From Zygnema cylindricum (Eukaryota > Streptophyta > Zygnematophyceae > Zygnematales > Zygnemataceae), in contig JBBHKE010000864.1 in the NCBI GenBank assembly GCA_037447655.1, forward strand, positions 1 through 61,867: a DNA stretch of 61,867 bases, in the 5' to 3' direction. Each line of letters begins with the position of its first letter. The first letter of the stretch is position 1. Made by a program: the position numbers and the translations under genes. This document shows, in pieces, positions 21,779 through 32,302 of the stretch. The notes beneath the pieces were generated by a model. It saw nothing but the letters and a program-made list of their open reading frames with translations, was not told where the DNA came from and ran no database searches.

Positions 21779-23824
21779 TCAAAGTTTCGAAGTTAATCTT
21801 CGATTACAGACATAGTTTGCCGTTACAATGGCTTCTCGCCAAAACGAAGCATTGTGCTTCGTGCTACGAAGCATCGCACGCACCATTTCTTGCAACGTCC
21901 TATTTTTTCTTTCGGCCACTCCATTAGATTCAGGTGAATAAGCGGCGGTAAATTGTTGCTTGATTCCCCGCTCCTCACAAAACTCTTTAAATGCGATAAA
22001 TTCTCCACCATTATCCGACCTCACGGCTTTCAATTTCCTGTCCGTCTCCCTTTCAACCATCTCAACAAAATTCTTAAAATAATCCAAAGCCTCCGACTTC
22101 CTTTTCAAAAGGTACACCCAACTCTTTCGGGAAAAATCATCAACAATCACAAAAATATATCTATTTCCCCCAAGTCTCCTCGGTCTAATAGGTCCACATA
22201 GATCCACATGAATAAGTTCCAAAGGTTGACTCGCTCTAAATTTTACACTTTTGACAGGATGCGGTTTTCTCATTTGCTTCCCCTTGCTAGAACCATTGCA
22301 TCCATTCACCTTTTCTCCGGTCGTCAATTCCAAACCTCTTACCGAAGAATTCTTAATCATCATATTAATATTTCCCTCCGAAGTGTGGCATAACAGATGA
22401 TGCCAAAGGCTAAGGTCGCCTTTCTCCATCTCCACGGAAAACATAGAAGGTTCCTCTTTAACCGGTCGTTTCCAAATTAACTTACTAACCAAATTATCAT
22501 AAACAAATCCTTCCCCAATTTGAATTCCTTCCTTACTTTTAATCATGATTCTAAAATCCTCCAAAGAAATAACTCTACCTCCGGCCTTTTGAATTTGAGG
22601 AACACTAACCAAATTCACCACTCCATTAGGAATAAACAAAGCATCATTCAACTTAGCTTTATGCACTCTAACATTTCCAAATTTATCTCTCACCGGTAAA
22701 TCAATTCGGACCGTTCCAACCGTGTCCACCGGAATCACATGTCCACTCGCAACCGTGACATTCTTTGGAACCGTAAGCTTCCTTGTATCCAAAAATAGAC
22801 TTAAATCCGTACACACATGATGAGTTGCGCCGGTATCAATAATCCAATCTTTTACACAATGATTACTAGAAGCCGAATTCAAAATTGCTCCGATTTTCTC
22901 GTCCAATAAAATAGTCAAATTGTAATATCGCTCCTCAAAGTCTTTTTCAAATTTCGTATAATTTCCTTGATAACCGGATCCTCTTAATTGGCCACGACCG
23001 CGTCCGCGTCCTCGGCCACGTCCTCGTCCATTTCCTTGATCGCCATAATAAGAATTTTCGCCTTCTCGTTGGAAACATTGCGAACTCACATGTCCCCACT
23101 TATGGCAAATATTGCGTCTCTTCTCCTTATCCGGGCACTCGGCTGCAAAATGCCCAATCTTATCACATTTGAAGCAAGTCACATTAGAGGTGTTAGATTT
23201 ATCAAATTGACTCCTACTAAATCCAACATTTTGACTTCTTCCTCTACCTCTTCCTCTAAAATTTCCTCTAATACCCCCTCTTCCTCGGAACAAATTAAGA
23301 CCCGAGGAATCCGAGGTATTTACATTATGGATTCCACTACTTTCAAAACCTCTACCTACACTCTCTCTAGACTTCTCAATGGACTTCAAATAATTCACCG
23401 CATACTCAAGTGTAGCCTTCCTTTTAGATTGAATTATTTCACTAGACGTAGAATATCTTTCGGGCAATCCCTCTAAGAACACTTGTAACTTTTCATTTTC
23501 GGGTACAATATTCCCAAGACTACTCAATTGCTCCAACAAAATATAAAATCTTTTGACCCCATCATCTATTAACTCATTTTGCTTAAACTTAATCTTAATG
23601 AAATCCTCAAACACATAATTTGCCTTATCTTTGACTCCTTTTTCAAAATGATTTTCTAACGTTTGCCAACATTTATGTGCGGTATCATGAATAAAAAAAT
23701 AATCATGGACCGATCCGGTATAACTTTGATTCAATCCATTCATGGTCGCCATATCTTTCAATCTCCACAAATTTTGCGCCTTAGGATCTTTGGCATTTTC
23801 TCCTTGCCGTTGACGATCTTCCAT
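21779..23824 (-). pseudogene. Element C gag-protease-integrase polyprotein (681-codon open frame)
   Basis: The longest open frame in the window. Its approximate order is: gag UBN2-like region (residues 1-170, with DDGVKRFYILLEQL); Arg/Gly-rich stretch; zinc knuckle CFKCDKIGHFAAEC and a second knuckle CHKWGHVSSQC; protease active site WIIDTGATHHVC (about residue 330); GAG-pre-integrase with LWHHLLCHTSEGN and a CNGSSKGK-like metal-site remnant; integrase with VDLCGP, RSDNGGEF and ESNGVAERKNR, which supply the catalytic D, D and E. It ends at a single in-frame TGA, after which homology continues. The gag N-terminus lies in another frame upstream (24371-23758), so the frame was broken there too. 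Confidence 0.9.
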
Positions 23825-24371
23825 AACTTTTTAAAGATGAGACTCGCTCTCATGTTCTTCTTCCAAATAGCGTTGTTAGATCCATCGAAGATTACCGGCT
23901 TGCCTCCCATTCGAAAATCTTCTTCTCCATCCAACTCACTATAAAAATCAAAATCCTCTTCCATTTTCTTCTTCCATATTTTTCTTTTTTCTTTGTTATA
24001 TTTTTCATCATCATCTGAATTATCTGAGCTGCTACTAGAACTAGAGCTAGAGCTGCCCTCCGGTTCCTCTTTCACCAAAACATTTTCCTTTTACACCTTT
24101 TTATCCTTTTCCTTCATAAATTTCTGCCACTCTATATAAGTGTCTCTATCTAAGCGAATGTCATAAATTTCCTTCTCTTTAGATTGATCCAATCCAAAGA
24201 GTTTAGCTGGCAATGACTCCGCGGACTTTGGTGCAATTCCTTCACCGAAACTGAATTCTCATTCGCTTGGACCCTGAAGAGATGGCTCGGGAGTCGCGGA
24301 GTTCCTGAGGTCCCCATAGGCATCCTCGGTCCGGATGGAGAGGGAGTGTTCTTCTTTTTCTTCCCTCCCAT
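23758..24371 (-). pseudogene. Element C gag N-terminal part
   Basis: The likely original start is ATG at 24371, about 40 bases after the PBS. The protein begins with lysine/proline/glycine-rich sequence. After a frame change it has an acidic serine run (EGSSSSSSSSSSDNSDDD, 24078 downward) and IFDGSNNAIWKKNMRASL, matching element A's FRGSSYAIWKRYIRGAF. A further frame shift near 23800 separates it from the long open frame. Confidence 0.7.
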
Positions 24372-24408
24372 GCCTAACTCACTAGATCCTCAATATGGAG
24401 CTAACCTT

Positions 24409-24420
24409 GCTCTGATACAA
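24409..24420 (-). promoter_or_regulatory. Element C primer-binding site
   Basis: The minus strand reads TTGTATCAGAGC, two bases after the 5' LTR end. This is one mismatch from TGGTATCAGAGC, the initiator-methionine tRNA complement typical of plant copia elements. Confidence 0.88.
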
Positions 24421-24422
24421 AT

Positions 24423-25024
24423 TGAAAAGATCGAAAAAACAATCGAAATGCGCAGAAAATTGACAAATTACACAATGCGGAAGCGAATTGAATCAATGTC
24501 AATTATCAACCAGCTCACATACATTAAATTCTCATGAACATAGATAGAGACAATACAAAATTCGGAAAAGGAATTTTGTCATTAATTCTCATACATTAGT
24601 TCTACAATAGTTTCTCCTTAATTGTTTCTTCGTTGTTTCTTAGTTGTTACCTAATCCCTCACTAGCTGGCATTTTAACTTAGTCGCCAGATTACATCTAG
24701 AAATCTAATTCTAGAAGTGTCACATGTACCTGGATGCAAAATAGAGTACGACGCAAACTGAAAATTTGCGAATCGAAATATCTAGAAGTACAGTACTTTA
24801 AGTATAACGTAATTTACACGAAACGAAACTTCTAGACGTATACGCACGAACCGAAAGTACTAGAAGTCCCGCATACAAACAAAATAGACCAAACTGTTCA
24901 CACTATCAAACGAAACTAAAATTACTAATGAACCGAAATATAATGCGCGACGTGACGCGCGACAAAACCGACTCACACTAAAAACAAACCTACATCGACA
25001 AAATCCCACATTGCAATCCTAACA
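24423..25024 (-). repeat. Element C 5' LTR
   Basis: Starts TGTTAGGATTGCAATG on the minus strand at 25024 and ends TTTTCA at 24423. It presumably holds the element's promoter, but I did not identify a convincing TATA position. Confidence 0.9.
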
Positions 25025-25029
25025 CAAAT

Positions 25030-25904
25030 GTCCTAAAGGCTAGAGCTAACAGAATATTATGACTAATTAACACACACAACCCTAATTTGGATACACATTC
25101 CAAAGCATAGCCACTAGAGTCTGTATTCAAATAGTCGACGTTTGAACATGTTGTTCGAGCGATCCCCCGTAGCTTTTATTTTTATGAATCAAATATGAGT
25201 GCACTTTCCCGTGTCGACGCCACTCACTTCAACTTCTCGACGTCGTTCTCTAACACTTTTTATGTTGGTACAAAATAGCGAATAGTGTTCGAACGGACTG
25301 ACACATTTCTTAAAGAAGAGTAGTTGACAAAAATAAAATCATACCTACATTAATGTAGAGAAAACAATATTATTATTAATTCTATTAAATTTCGACAATG
25401 GGTCATAATTTTGGGGCGTGGAAATGGTGTTTATTGCGATTCATGTTGTCTTACAAAAAGTACAAGTCCTTAACACTTCAAAGAGCCTGCAAAATGAGGG
25501 GTTTGATGAACGTCAACTAATCTAAAAAATAAATAAATAAATAGTGTAGTCTAAATATCAACAATTATACTTGAACTGGCAGTACGAGTAATACCAGGAC
25601 CCTAGCCGTTTCCAAAAATTGAAAGTAGGCGGTTGTGATTCAATACGCCACACTAAGAAATTTCTATGGGAACATATTTCAGTGTGTTACGTTGTCGTGA
25701 CGCGGAAAGTTAAATGTCCTATTGGAAAAGGTAAGCGTCTTTTATTACGATTTCCTTAGGGCATCCTCCCATGTACCTTTAACTTAACCATCAAACTTTG
25801 TTGTTTAGTAGAAATTCCCCTTACTACTTTTGCAAGTGTTCTAGTGTCGCAAAACAAAATTATTCATTTAAAATGGTGACATTTTAGTTGCTACATGATA
25901 TAAT
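25030..25904. other. No gene recognised
   Basis: AT-rich intergenic sequence downstream of element C. Short ORFs only. Confidence 0.4.
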
Positions 25905-26370
25905 TCTTTTGTGACGTTTAAGACGTATGGTTTTTTGTGACATTATTATGTCCTGCTTTTTTTGTGACATCGTCGAGGTCACTAATTTTGGAACTTCTTG
26001 CTATTGCTTCCTTATTTGTTCTTTTCCCTTCTCTTGTAAATTCTCACTAAATTATACGTAAAGATTGTCAATAAATAACTTTTATCGAGCTTTTTCATTT
26101 CATACAAAAAAAAGTGCATTTCATTCCAAAAAGAGGAAAAGTAAAATATAATGGAAGAGGGAGAGGGAGAGGCGTCGACAACATAAATTTTTGCAAAGAC
26201 TCATGAAAGTGAGAGTTCGAGACCCATGCGAAAGCAATTTTACGAACCTTTGCTTGACGGATTAAGAAATAAAAGAGCGTGTTCTCCCTCGCAATAAAAT
26301 GTTTGGATTATTTGAGACAAGCAAACAAGTTTTTACATTTGTTGATCATGTATCATACTTCCTTAAACTG
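25905..26370. repeat. Single-arm copy of the foldback repeat family
   Basis: 25915-25995 (GTGACGTTTAAGACG...GTGACATCGTCGAGGTCAC) and 26110-26240 (GGGAGAGGGAGAGGCGTCGA..., TGCAAAGACTCATGAAAGTG, TTCGAGACCCATGCG) match the right arm of the inverted-repeat element at 38640-38965 in the same order. No second arm is seen here. Confidence 0.65.
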
Positions 26371-27179
26371 GGTCTTGATATGATTAAGGTTTAAGTTTGA
26401 ATATGAGTTAACATGACGTGATAGTGGGTCGAAAATAGTAAGACGACAAAAAAAAGTACATATTACGTTGCAAGTTGACGTAAATCATACTTCAATTTTT
26501 ACATTTTCTTTGTAGCAAAGAAGATTTTTTAGGTGCATCATTCATTTTGACACTTACTTGAGCACATGGTCCAAGCCCTCAAAGTTAGTCTAAAAGGATA
26601 GCAAATCACATTTACGTTTTCCAAAATTTTAACATACACGATAGCGTATCACACTATAACATATGTCGTTGAAATTTTCCACAAATGTCCATCATATAAT
26701 CGGATGTAGTCATAAAACATGCCGTCTCTCCTGCCCAAGTTTACGTGGCAGATCTTGGTATAAAATTTATCGCTCTATCTTATTTTGTACGGGTTTTATA
26801 ATTGTCTGGCTTGCACCTCCATGGGACACCAAATTTTGTCCTTTAGTGGCTTCTTTCGATTGTACAGGAGACTCTTATTGACATGCACTACACGTTGGCC
26901 AATGTGGTGAGCCGCTTCTACTAGTCATGCATTTCGACCTTTCTCACCAACGCCAACCGCAACATCTACAATTAAAGCCCTTATGCCATTCACCCCTCAT
27001 ATAAACCTCCAAAACCCTTTGATCTCGATCAAGATACCATTGGGAGAGCTATATTTAGCTCCCCTCATTTGTCAGTCGGGGGACCATCCAAGATGGTATA
27101 TGAGTTTCTTCTCGATTTTTCTCCCTTAGAAACTACATTGTACGTTTTGATTTTGTTGTTTAAGGTGGCCTCTCAATTA
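26371..27179. other. Probable upstream part of the RT element, no clear motif
   Basis: Less AT-rich towards 27 kb, and probably the 5' part of the reverse-transcriptase element that follows. I could not trace a continuous protein. Confidence 0.35.
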
Positions 27180-28390
27180 GCGGGAGGTCATGTGCCTCCC
27201 ACTATAGTCCCATTTTTGTAGACAACTCGTCTCGTTGGTGTCTCGAAACCAACCAGTGGTATTCATCTAATCGTTGTGGGGGGAAGTGGAGTATCATTGT
27301 GTTTACAACTTCAATGGCATTCGAAGACCATTTTCCCCCATATTAGTTTGGTGTCGCAACGTGAGGAGGTTTAGAGGTGGTTGTCCACGGTTTACGACGC
27401 CTTTTGAATTGTATTCGGATTGGGTGTTTCTCCAAGTTGGCATTGTTAAAGCTTTCCACACCGTTAAACACAACACTGTAGTTTATAAGTTTCGACACGC
27501 CTTGTCTCCAATTAACCAAAATTTTCCATTTTTTCAAGTATTTTACAACAAATCTAGCCCCCTACTTTATCAAATCAGAGGCCCATTCTGAGACGCTACC
27601 ACTTTGAAGTCGATAATTAGTATTCATTAAGGTGACCCTTTAGGAGATCATTTTTTTTCTCTCACTCACGTAGAAGCTCTAAGAGCATTGGCTACAATTT
27701 TTCCAAATTATTTGTTCTCCTTTATTGTTGACGACACTCATGTCATTGGCTTACTAGACCAAGCAATTCCTGTCTTCCACCATTTCGTAAATAACCTTTC
27801 CAAAGATACATTTTTCCGTCATAATCAACAAATTTGTCGCATAGAGCTCTATTAGTTTGCCAACGGGTATTTTTCTCCTTTGGGAAATTAAAGAAAGAGA
27901 GTATAAGGGCTTTTGGCTACCCAATAGGAGCCCTTGATTTTGTGAACCGGCTTCTTAAAGACATCGTGTTAGACGACCGTTCCCACTGTGGAGACCCTCT
28001 CAAACATGCAAATTCTCAAGTGGCGTTTGCTATCTTAACTCGTTGTTTTGCAGAACACAGGCTATTTTTATCTCTCATTTTATCTCCCAACTTTTCTTTC
28101 CTTTCATTCCTTTCAAAATTTGAAGATCACCTCTTGCAGATCCTACATCGACTTGTCAACCACGGTATCTTTTTTCACTCGGGTGGACTTCTCGCTCATG
28201 GAAAAACAACTTTACCGGTATCTTGAGAGTGTCTTCGTTTGCGTTATCTTTGCACAAGCAGGTTACCTAAGGAGTTTGGCTATAGTGGCATCTATTATTA
28301 CTCCAAGGATTTTGGTGGACGGTACTCATATTTTAGCCCATGTGATCTCTCGTGTCGATAAGGGCTTAATGTCATTTAAACAACCGTAAC
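27180..28390 (+). pseudogene. Decayed reverse transcriptase, non-LTR (LINE-like) type
   Basis: Read on the plus strand with several frame changes and stops: IHLIVVGGSGVSLCL (ancestral G-x-R-P-I-x-V-G-E-x-x-Y-R), PFSPILVWCRNVRRFRGGCP, WVFLQVGIVKAFHTVKHNTV (D-x-x-x-A-F-N motif with D lost), SPINQNFPFFQVFYNKSSPL, the template-grip GDPLGDHFF, EALRALATIFPN, FIVDDTHVIG (the catalytic pair as V-D-D) and IRAFGYPIGALDF. The order matches the RT domain of LINE-like sequences common in algae and early plants. With no intact frame, this is a dead copy. No endonuclease was recognised. Confidence 0.72.
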
Positions 28391-28784
28391 TGTCCATTTG
28401 AGTGCTTTTATGAATTGAGGCTCACGGTGAAGTTATCGCGTTATCTTTCCTCATCATTATAAGTCACTCTTAACAACATATTGTCGCTAAGGTATCAGTC
28501 GTTGAACTGAACAACCTACTTCTAAGGCTCCATACTGCTAAAGCGCGTGGTTGACTCATATTATGTTTTCAAGCTTGCGGTTGGAGCTTAGGTTTTTGCT
28601 ACCCCAATTTTCTCTTCGCTCTTTTTATCTTCTCCTCAAGTTTATGTTGCGTTTTGCTTTGAGCTTATCGTGCCTCACTCTTCGTTTTTAGGCAAAAACC
28701 CCGTTGCATTTATGGTCAACCTATAGATGAGGAAGGCAGCTATTTGCTTTTGTAGCTCATAAAACGATAACGCTACACAACAAG

Positions 28785-29165
28785 GTACGAGATGGAATCG
28801 TTATTGTGGGTTGTGAAGCAATTGACATCGACACTGATATAAGTGTTAATAATAACATAGATAGTATGGATAAGATTTTGGCATTCGCATCACCATTGGA
28901 ATTTGCATTGACAATCGCTATCAGTACGGACATTACCATCGACATTGACATCTACATTGATATTCTATAGACATAGATATTAGCATCAAACATTTGCTAA
29001 AGTGACATCGATATCGCCATCAACATTTGCCATGGCATCGACATTGAAACAACCATTCATATTTTCGCCGACATTAACAACTACATTATTGACCTTGATA
29101 TTGAAAGTACCGTCAACGTTGACATCGACAGTTTCTATTGCTACAGAAATTGACATAACCACCAT
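28785..29165. repeat. Degenerate hexamer minisatellite, (ATYGAC)n-like
   Basis: Repeats of GACATCGACATTGAC and variants run for nearly 400 bp on a 3/6-bp period, with decayed units. Read in frame they give strings such as SMSMVMSVLIAIV or TSTVSIATEIDI, which are composition artefacts. Confidence 0.8.
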
Positions 29166-29280
29166 TATTTGCTATTGCCTTCTGCGCACGTGTTGCCCCG
29201 GCTGCAAACGATTGCAATTCAAATCAGGATTTGGGGAACCACGGCCTTCCAATCTCGCTAGATTCAGAAACATGACTGCG

Positions 29281-29339
29281 CTCAACGATATTTTGAAGTT
29301 AGAGGACCCGAACAATATTTTGAAGTTAGAGGACCCGAT
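29281..29339. repeat. 27-bp tandem duplication
   Basis: Two adjacent units of AA(C)ATATTTTGAAGTTAG + AGGACCCG differ at a single position. The duplication lies in a GC-richer patch between the minisatellite and AT-rich DNA. Confidence 0.85.
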
Positions 29340-29429
29340 AGTTCTAACTTTCATATCGACTTTCTACCGCCAACGTTTCTCTGTTGCGCTTCAACGTTCC
29401 CAAGCTACGACCCTTATTTGACAAAGGAC

Positions 29430-30088
29430 GATGGTAAATGATAGTCGAGGATTGCGAGACTTACCCCCGCGCCATCCGACCCGTACAGTCGATATTTGTA
29501 GTTTTGGCATTTATTGTGGCATAGTCTTAGAGTTAAGTGTTTAGGGTAGTTTGTAATGTTTGTACCGTTTGGTTATTTTTTTGTTATTTTTGTTGTACTC
29601 CTTTCCTTTTGAGGTTTTTATTGTTGCTTAACCTTTGTTGTGTTTTGATTACTTAAGGATGTTAGTCTTTCACCTTTGATGGTCATCAACTCTTTTTAGT
29701 TACTATCATGTCTTGTACTTTGATGGTCTTACCATCGCGTTTTTGGCAAAATGTCTACAGTCATTTATTTTTCGTGAAACTCAAATTTTTTGTATAGGAA
29801 GGAATCTTGAGGGGAGTAAGTAAACTTTTACTTAAAGTTAGGGCTCTCTCTTTAGATGGGATATACCTTATAAAGGCGCATTGAGGCATTGTAAGTGTAC
29901 GAAATCATATTGAATTATTGAAGGACAAACGCTCAGGAAATGTTTCAGTGGTTAAAAAAAATCACCAAAACAGTACGGTGCCCATCGTCTGTATAACTCT
30001 AATTGGGTCGCGCCTTCTTTTGGCCAAGAATCATAAAATAGTGTTAGTAAGGGAGTACACCATAAAATGCCACGTCTTATGCACTAAA
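29430..30088. other. No gene recognised
   Basis: T-rich sequence with short ORFs only. Confidence 0.4.
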
Positions 30089-30285
30089 AATACACCGCTT
30101 ATCGTTATTAGCGTTAAAGTGTTAATGCAAAATTATTATTAATAATACTAATTCATTGCAAGAAGACATGGCAGGTTGTAGTCCATGTACTTAAATAATG
30201 TTGTAAACTCTATTTTGTGATTTTTGGCCAGAAATAGTTGCGACCGAATTAGTGTTATTGACACCAATAACGACAAGCGGTGTAT
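30089..30285. mobile_element. MITE of the ACACCGCTTATCGTTATT type
   Basis: The left end ATACACCGCTTATCGTTATT and the right end AATAACGACAAGCGGTGTAT form an inverted repeat of about 20 bases with one mismatch. The 200-bp interior, with AAGAAGACATGGCAGGTTG and GTGATTTTTGGCC, recurs at 4200-4400. No coding capacity. Confidence 0.75.
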
Positions 30286-31769
30286 TATATATCCAGATTT
30301 CAAATTTATACTAATAGATTCTTAAAGCTAAAAGAGTGCAGTTATAACAATCGCAATTTTTGCAATAGATTCTCGTCCGTAGTTATAACACTCCCCCTCG
30401 CATAACTGCATATCTTTCATGAAACACAAAATGTAGATGCGACAAAATAAGGCCGCTGGTTGAGACGGTCCAGCTCGGTCTCCTTCACATTTTCGTACGA
30501 AACAACGCTTCTCAAAATCGCAAATCTATATCCCTTTATGCCTTGAGCAAATCCAGTTTCATTAAATGAAGCATAATATAATTCGCTAACAAGAATTAAA
30601 TCAAATAAACATAACTAAAATGACAATAGTCAATTCCAAAAACAGTCACTCGACAGTATAAACTATAGACCTGCGAAAGCTCAGTACTGTAGTTGCGTAA
30701 GTCCGTGGAACAGAGTTAGGCCCGTCACTCTTTCACGCGTGTGATATCGTAAAAAAGTACGAAACGCTGGTCTGAAAAACATACAAGCTCGCCAGAATGG
30801 CGAGTTGTGACTGGCTAGATAATCGAATGAGGCCATCTCATTGGCGCAGATTTTCGTCATTCAAAAACGGACCAGTTCAGACGCATAAGTTAAGTTATTT
30901 CCACCGCTGACGCCTTTCAAACATAGAACCGCGGGAGATCAACCGCTTAACTGACAACGGTCATATTTCTCCTTTCTTATGGATTCCTATCCTAAAGGTT
31001 ATCGATTCACATCCTTTGTTGACCTAATTCCCACAACAAGTCCTCACTAACAGTAAGACCCTCGAAATTGGCACGTTTTTCTCTGTTGGTACTTTCCAGG
31101 TTTGCCTTCCCCGCATACGTCACGATCCGCCCGCGCTCCAGTGACAAGACAAACTCCAACAAAAATTCCAAACCTTTTTGCCTCTACGCTAATGAGCGTA
31201 GCGAAAATGCGCATCTATGGAGACCCGCCACGTGGTCGAAACCCAAAACGTCCATCCGCCGCCCTTCGACATGATGTCCCTTTGAAGAGAGAACCTACGA
31301 ACTATAAAGCGTTTCTTCGCCAACCTTTCAAAGTCATTTTCACACAATACTTTGAGTTAACTGTATCATCAACAACCATTCATTTATAATACTGATTAAT
31401 ATTAAGACTTTATTAAGAAAGCTCGGTTGTAAGCAATCAAAGTCCATGGGAACCAAAAAGTGGAACGCAAAGACGAAACTGAAAAACTGAACAGGAATAC
31501 GGATCAGAATCTTTTCCAAATTGGGAGGAAATAGTCAAACGAAGTCCAAGTACTATAGTGAGCACAACAAGTACTATAACATGTACTATAGTGAGTTGCT
31601 TACAATTTGGGCAATTCTACACTCTCGCTTTTACTCATACAAAACAATAAAGCCGTAGAAAGTAAACACAAACAATACGGTAAATCATATGAGTACATAG
31701 GAACCAAAAATGAAAGGCAAAGACGAAAATGAGAAACAAATCAAAGGTGGAAACACCACACTGATTGCG
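30286..31769. other. No confident gene
   Basis: Mixed-composition DNA. 31102-31389 and 31068-31274 hold overlapping ORFs in a GC-richer patch; neither resembles a family I know. 31545-31600 has three copies of AGTACTATAGTGAG or AGTACTATAACATG. Confidence 0.4.
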
Positions 31770-31945
31770 GATCATTAATTGTTAGAAGTGGATTATGTAG
31801 AATAGTAAGACGATAGCAAGTGGAGTCGAGTGGAAATTGATATTGCAACCCTATGATTTTGACATTGTCCACCACAAAATGTGAATCCGAGGGAATGTGG
31901 ATGGATTGGGTCAAAACCCAAATCCTTCGACAAATGTTATTTGCT
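31770..31945 (+). pseudogene. Ty3/gypsy RNase H fragment
   Basis: The plus-strand reading WKLILQPYDFDIVHHK is followed, after a stop, by IRGNVDGLGQNPNPSTN. It matches the end of gypsy RNase H, where W-x-x-x-L-Q-x-Y-D-F-x-I-V-H-x-x-G-x-x-N-x-x-A-D-x-L-S-R is conserved. IADH about 20 codons upstream may be the D-H motif. No other pol domain is nearby, so this is an isolated scrap. Confidence 0.6.
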
Positions 31946-32302
31946 TATTTAAATTTATTGCTACAAGAAGTTACCCAAGTACCAATAAGGACGAAAGTTT
32001 TCTCTAATATCATAGGTGTTCCACTAATAAAAAAGGTGGAATGCTGCATTTAGTTAAACCGATTGGTTTTTTGTTTTTTTTTTCCCCTTTTGTCGTTCAA
32101 AAAGTACCAATTGTATAGTCTCATAATATTGGATTCTGTCGTTTGAAAATAGTGTTACAATAATTTTTAACTTCTGCATATCATAATTAAAATAGTGTGG
32201 ATCCCTCCGATTATTATTTAGTAGTATACAACACAATAAACAGGGAAAAAAAAATATTAAAAGACCGAAACAAAGATTCAAACTCTTTTTTTTTCATTTT
32301 TT

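Larger units (their letters stand above)
18107..25024 (-). mobile_element. Ty1-copia retrotransposon C, nearly complete
   Basis: A minus-strand element bounded by LTRs at 24423-25024 (5', about 602 bp) and 18107-18692 (3', about 586 bp). Both LTRs start TGTTAGGATTGCAA and end TTTC(A). CAAAT occurs immediately outside both ends (18103-18107 and 25025-25029), consistent with a 5-bp target duplication, with one base of ambiguity at the left end. In order it has a PBS, gag, zinc knuckles, protease, integrase, reverse transcriptase, RNase H and a polypurine tract. Several stops and frame shifts, LTR divergence and an R insertion show it is old and inactive. Having gag and pol in one frame with integrase before RT is diagnostic of copia. 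Confidence 0.92.

Noticed and set aside
28757-29421. ORFs over the ATYGAC minisatellite.
   Set aside because: The 3/6-bp period keeps several frames open on both strands. The composition is repetitive and shows no domain.
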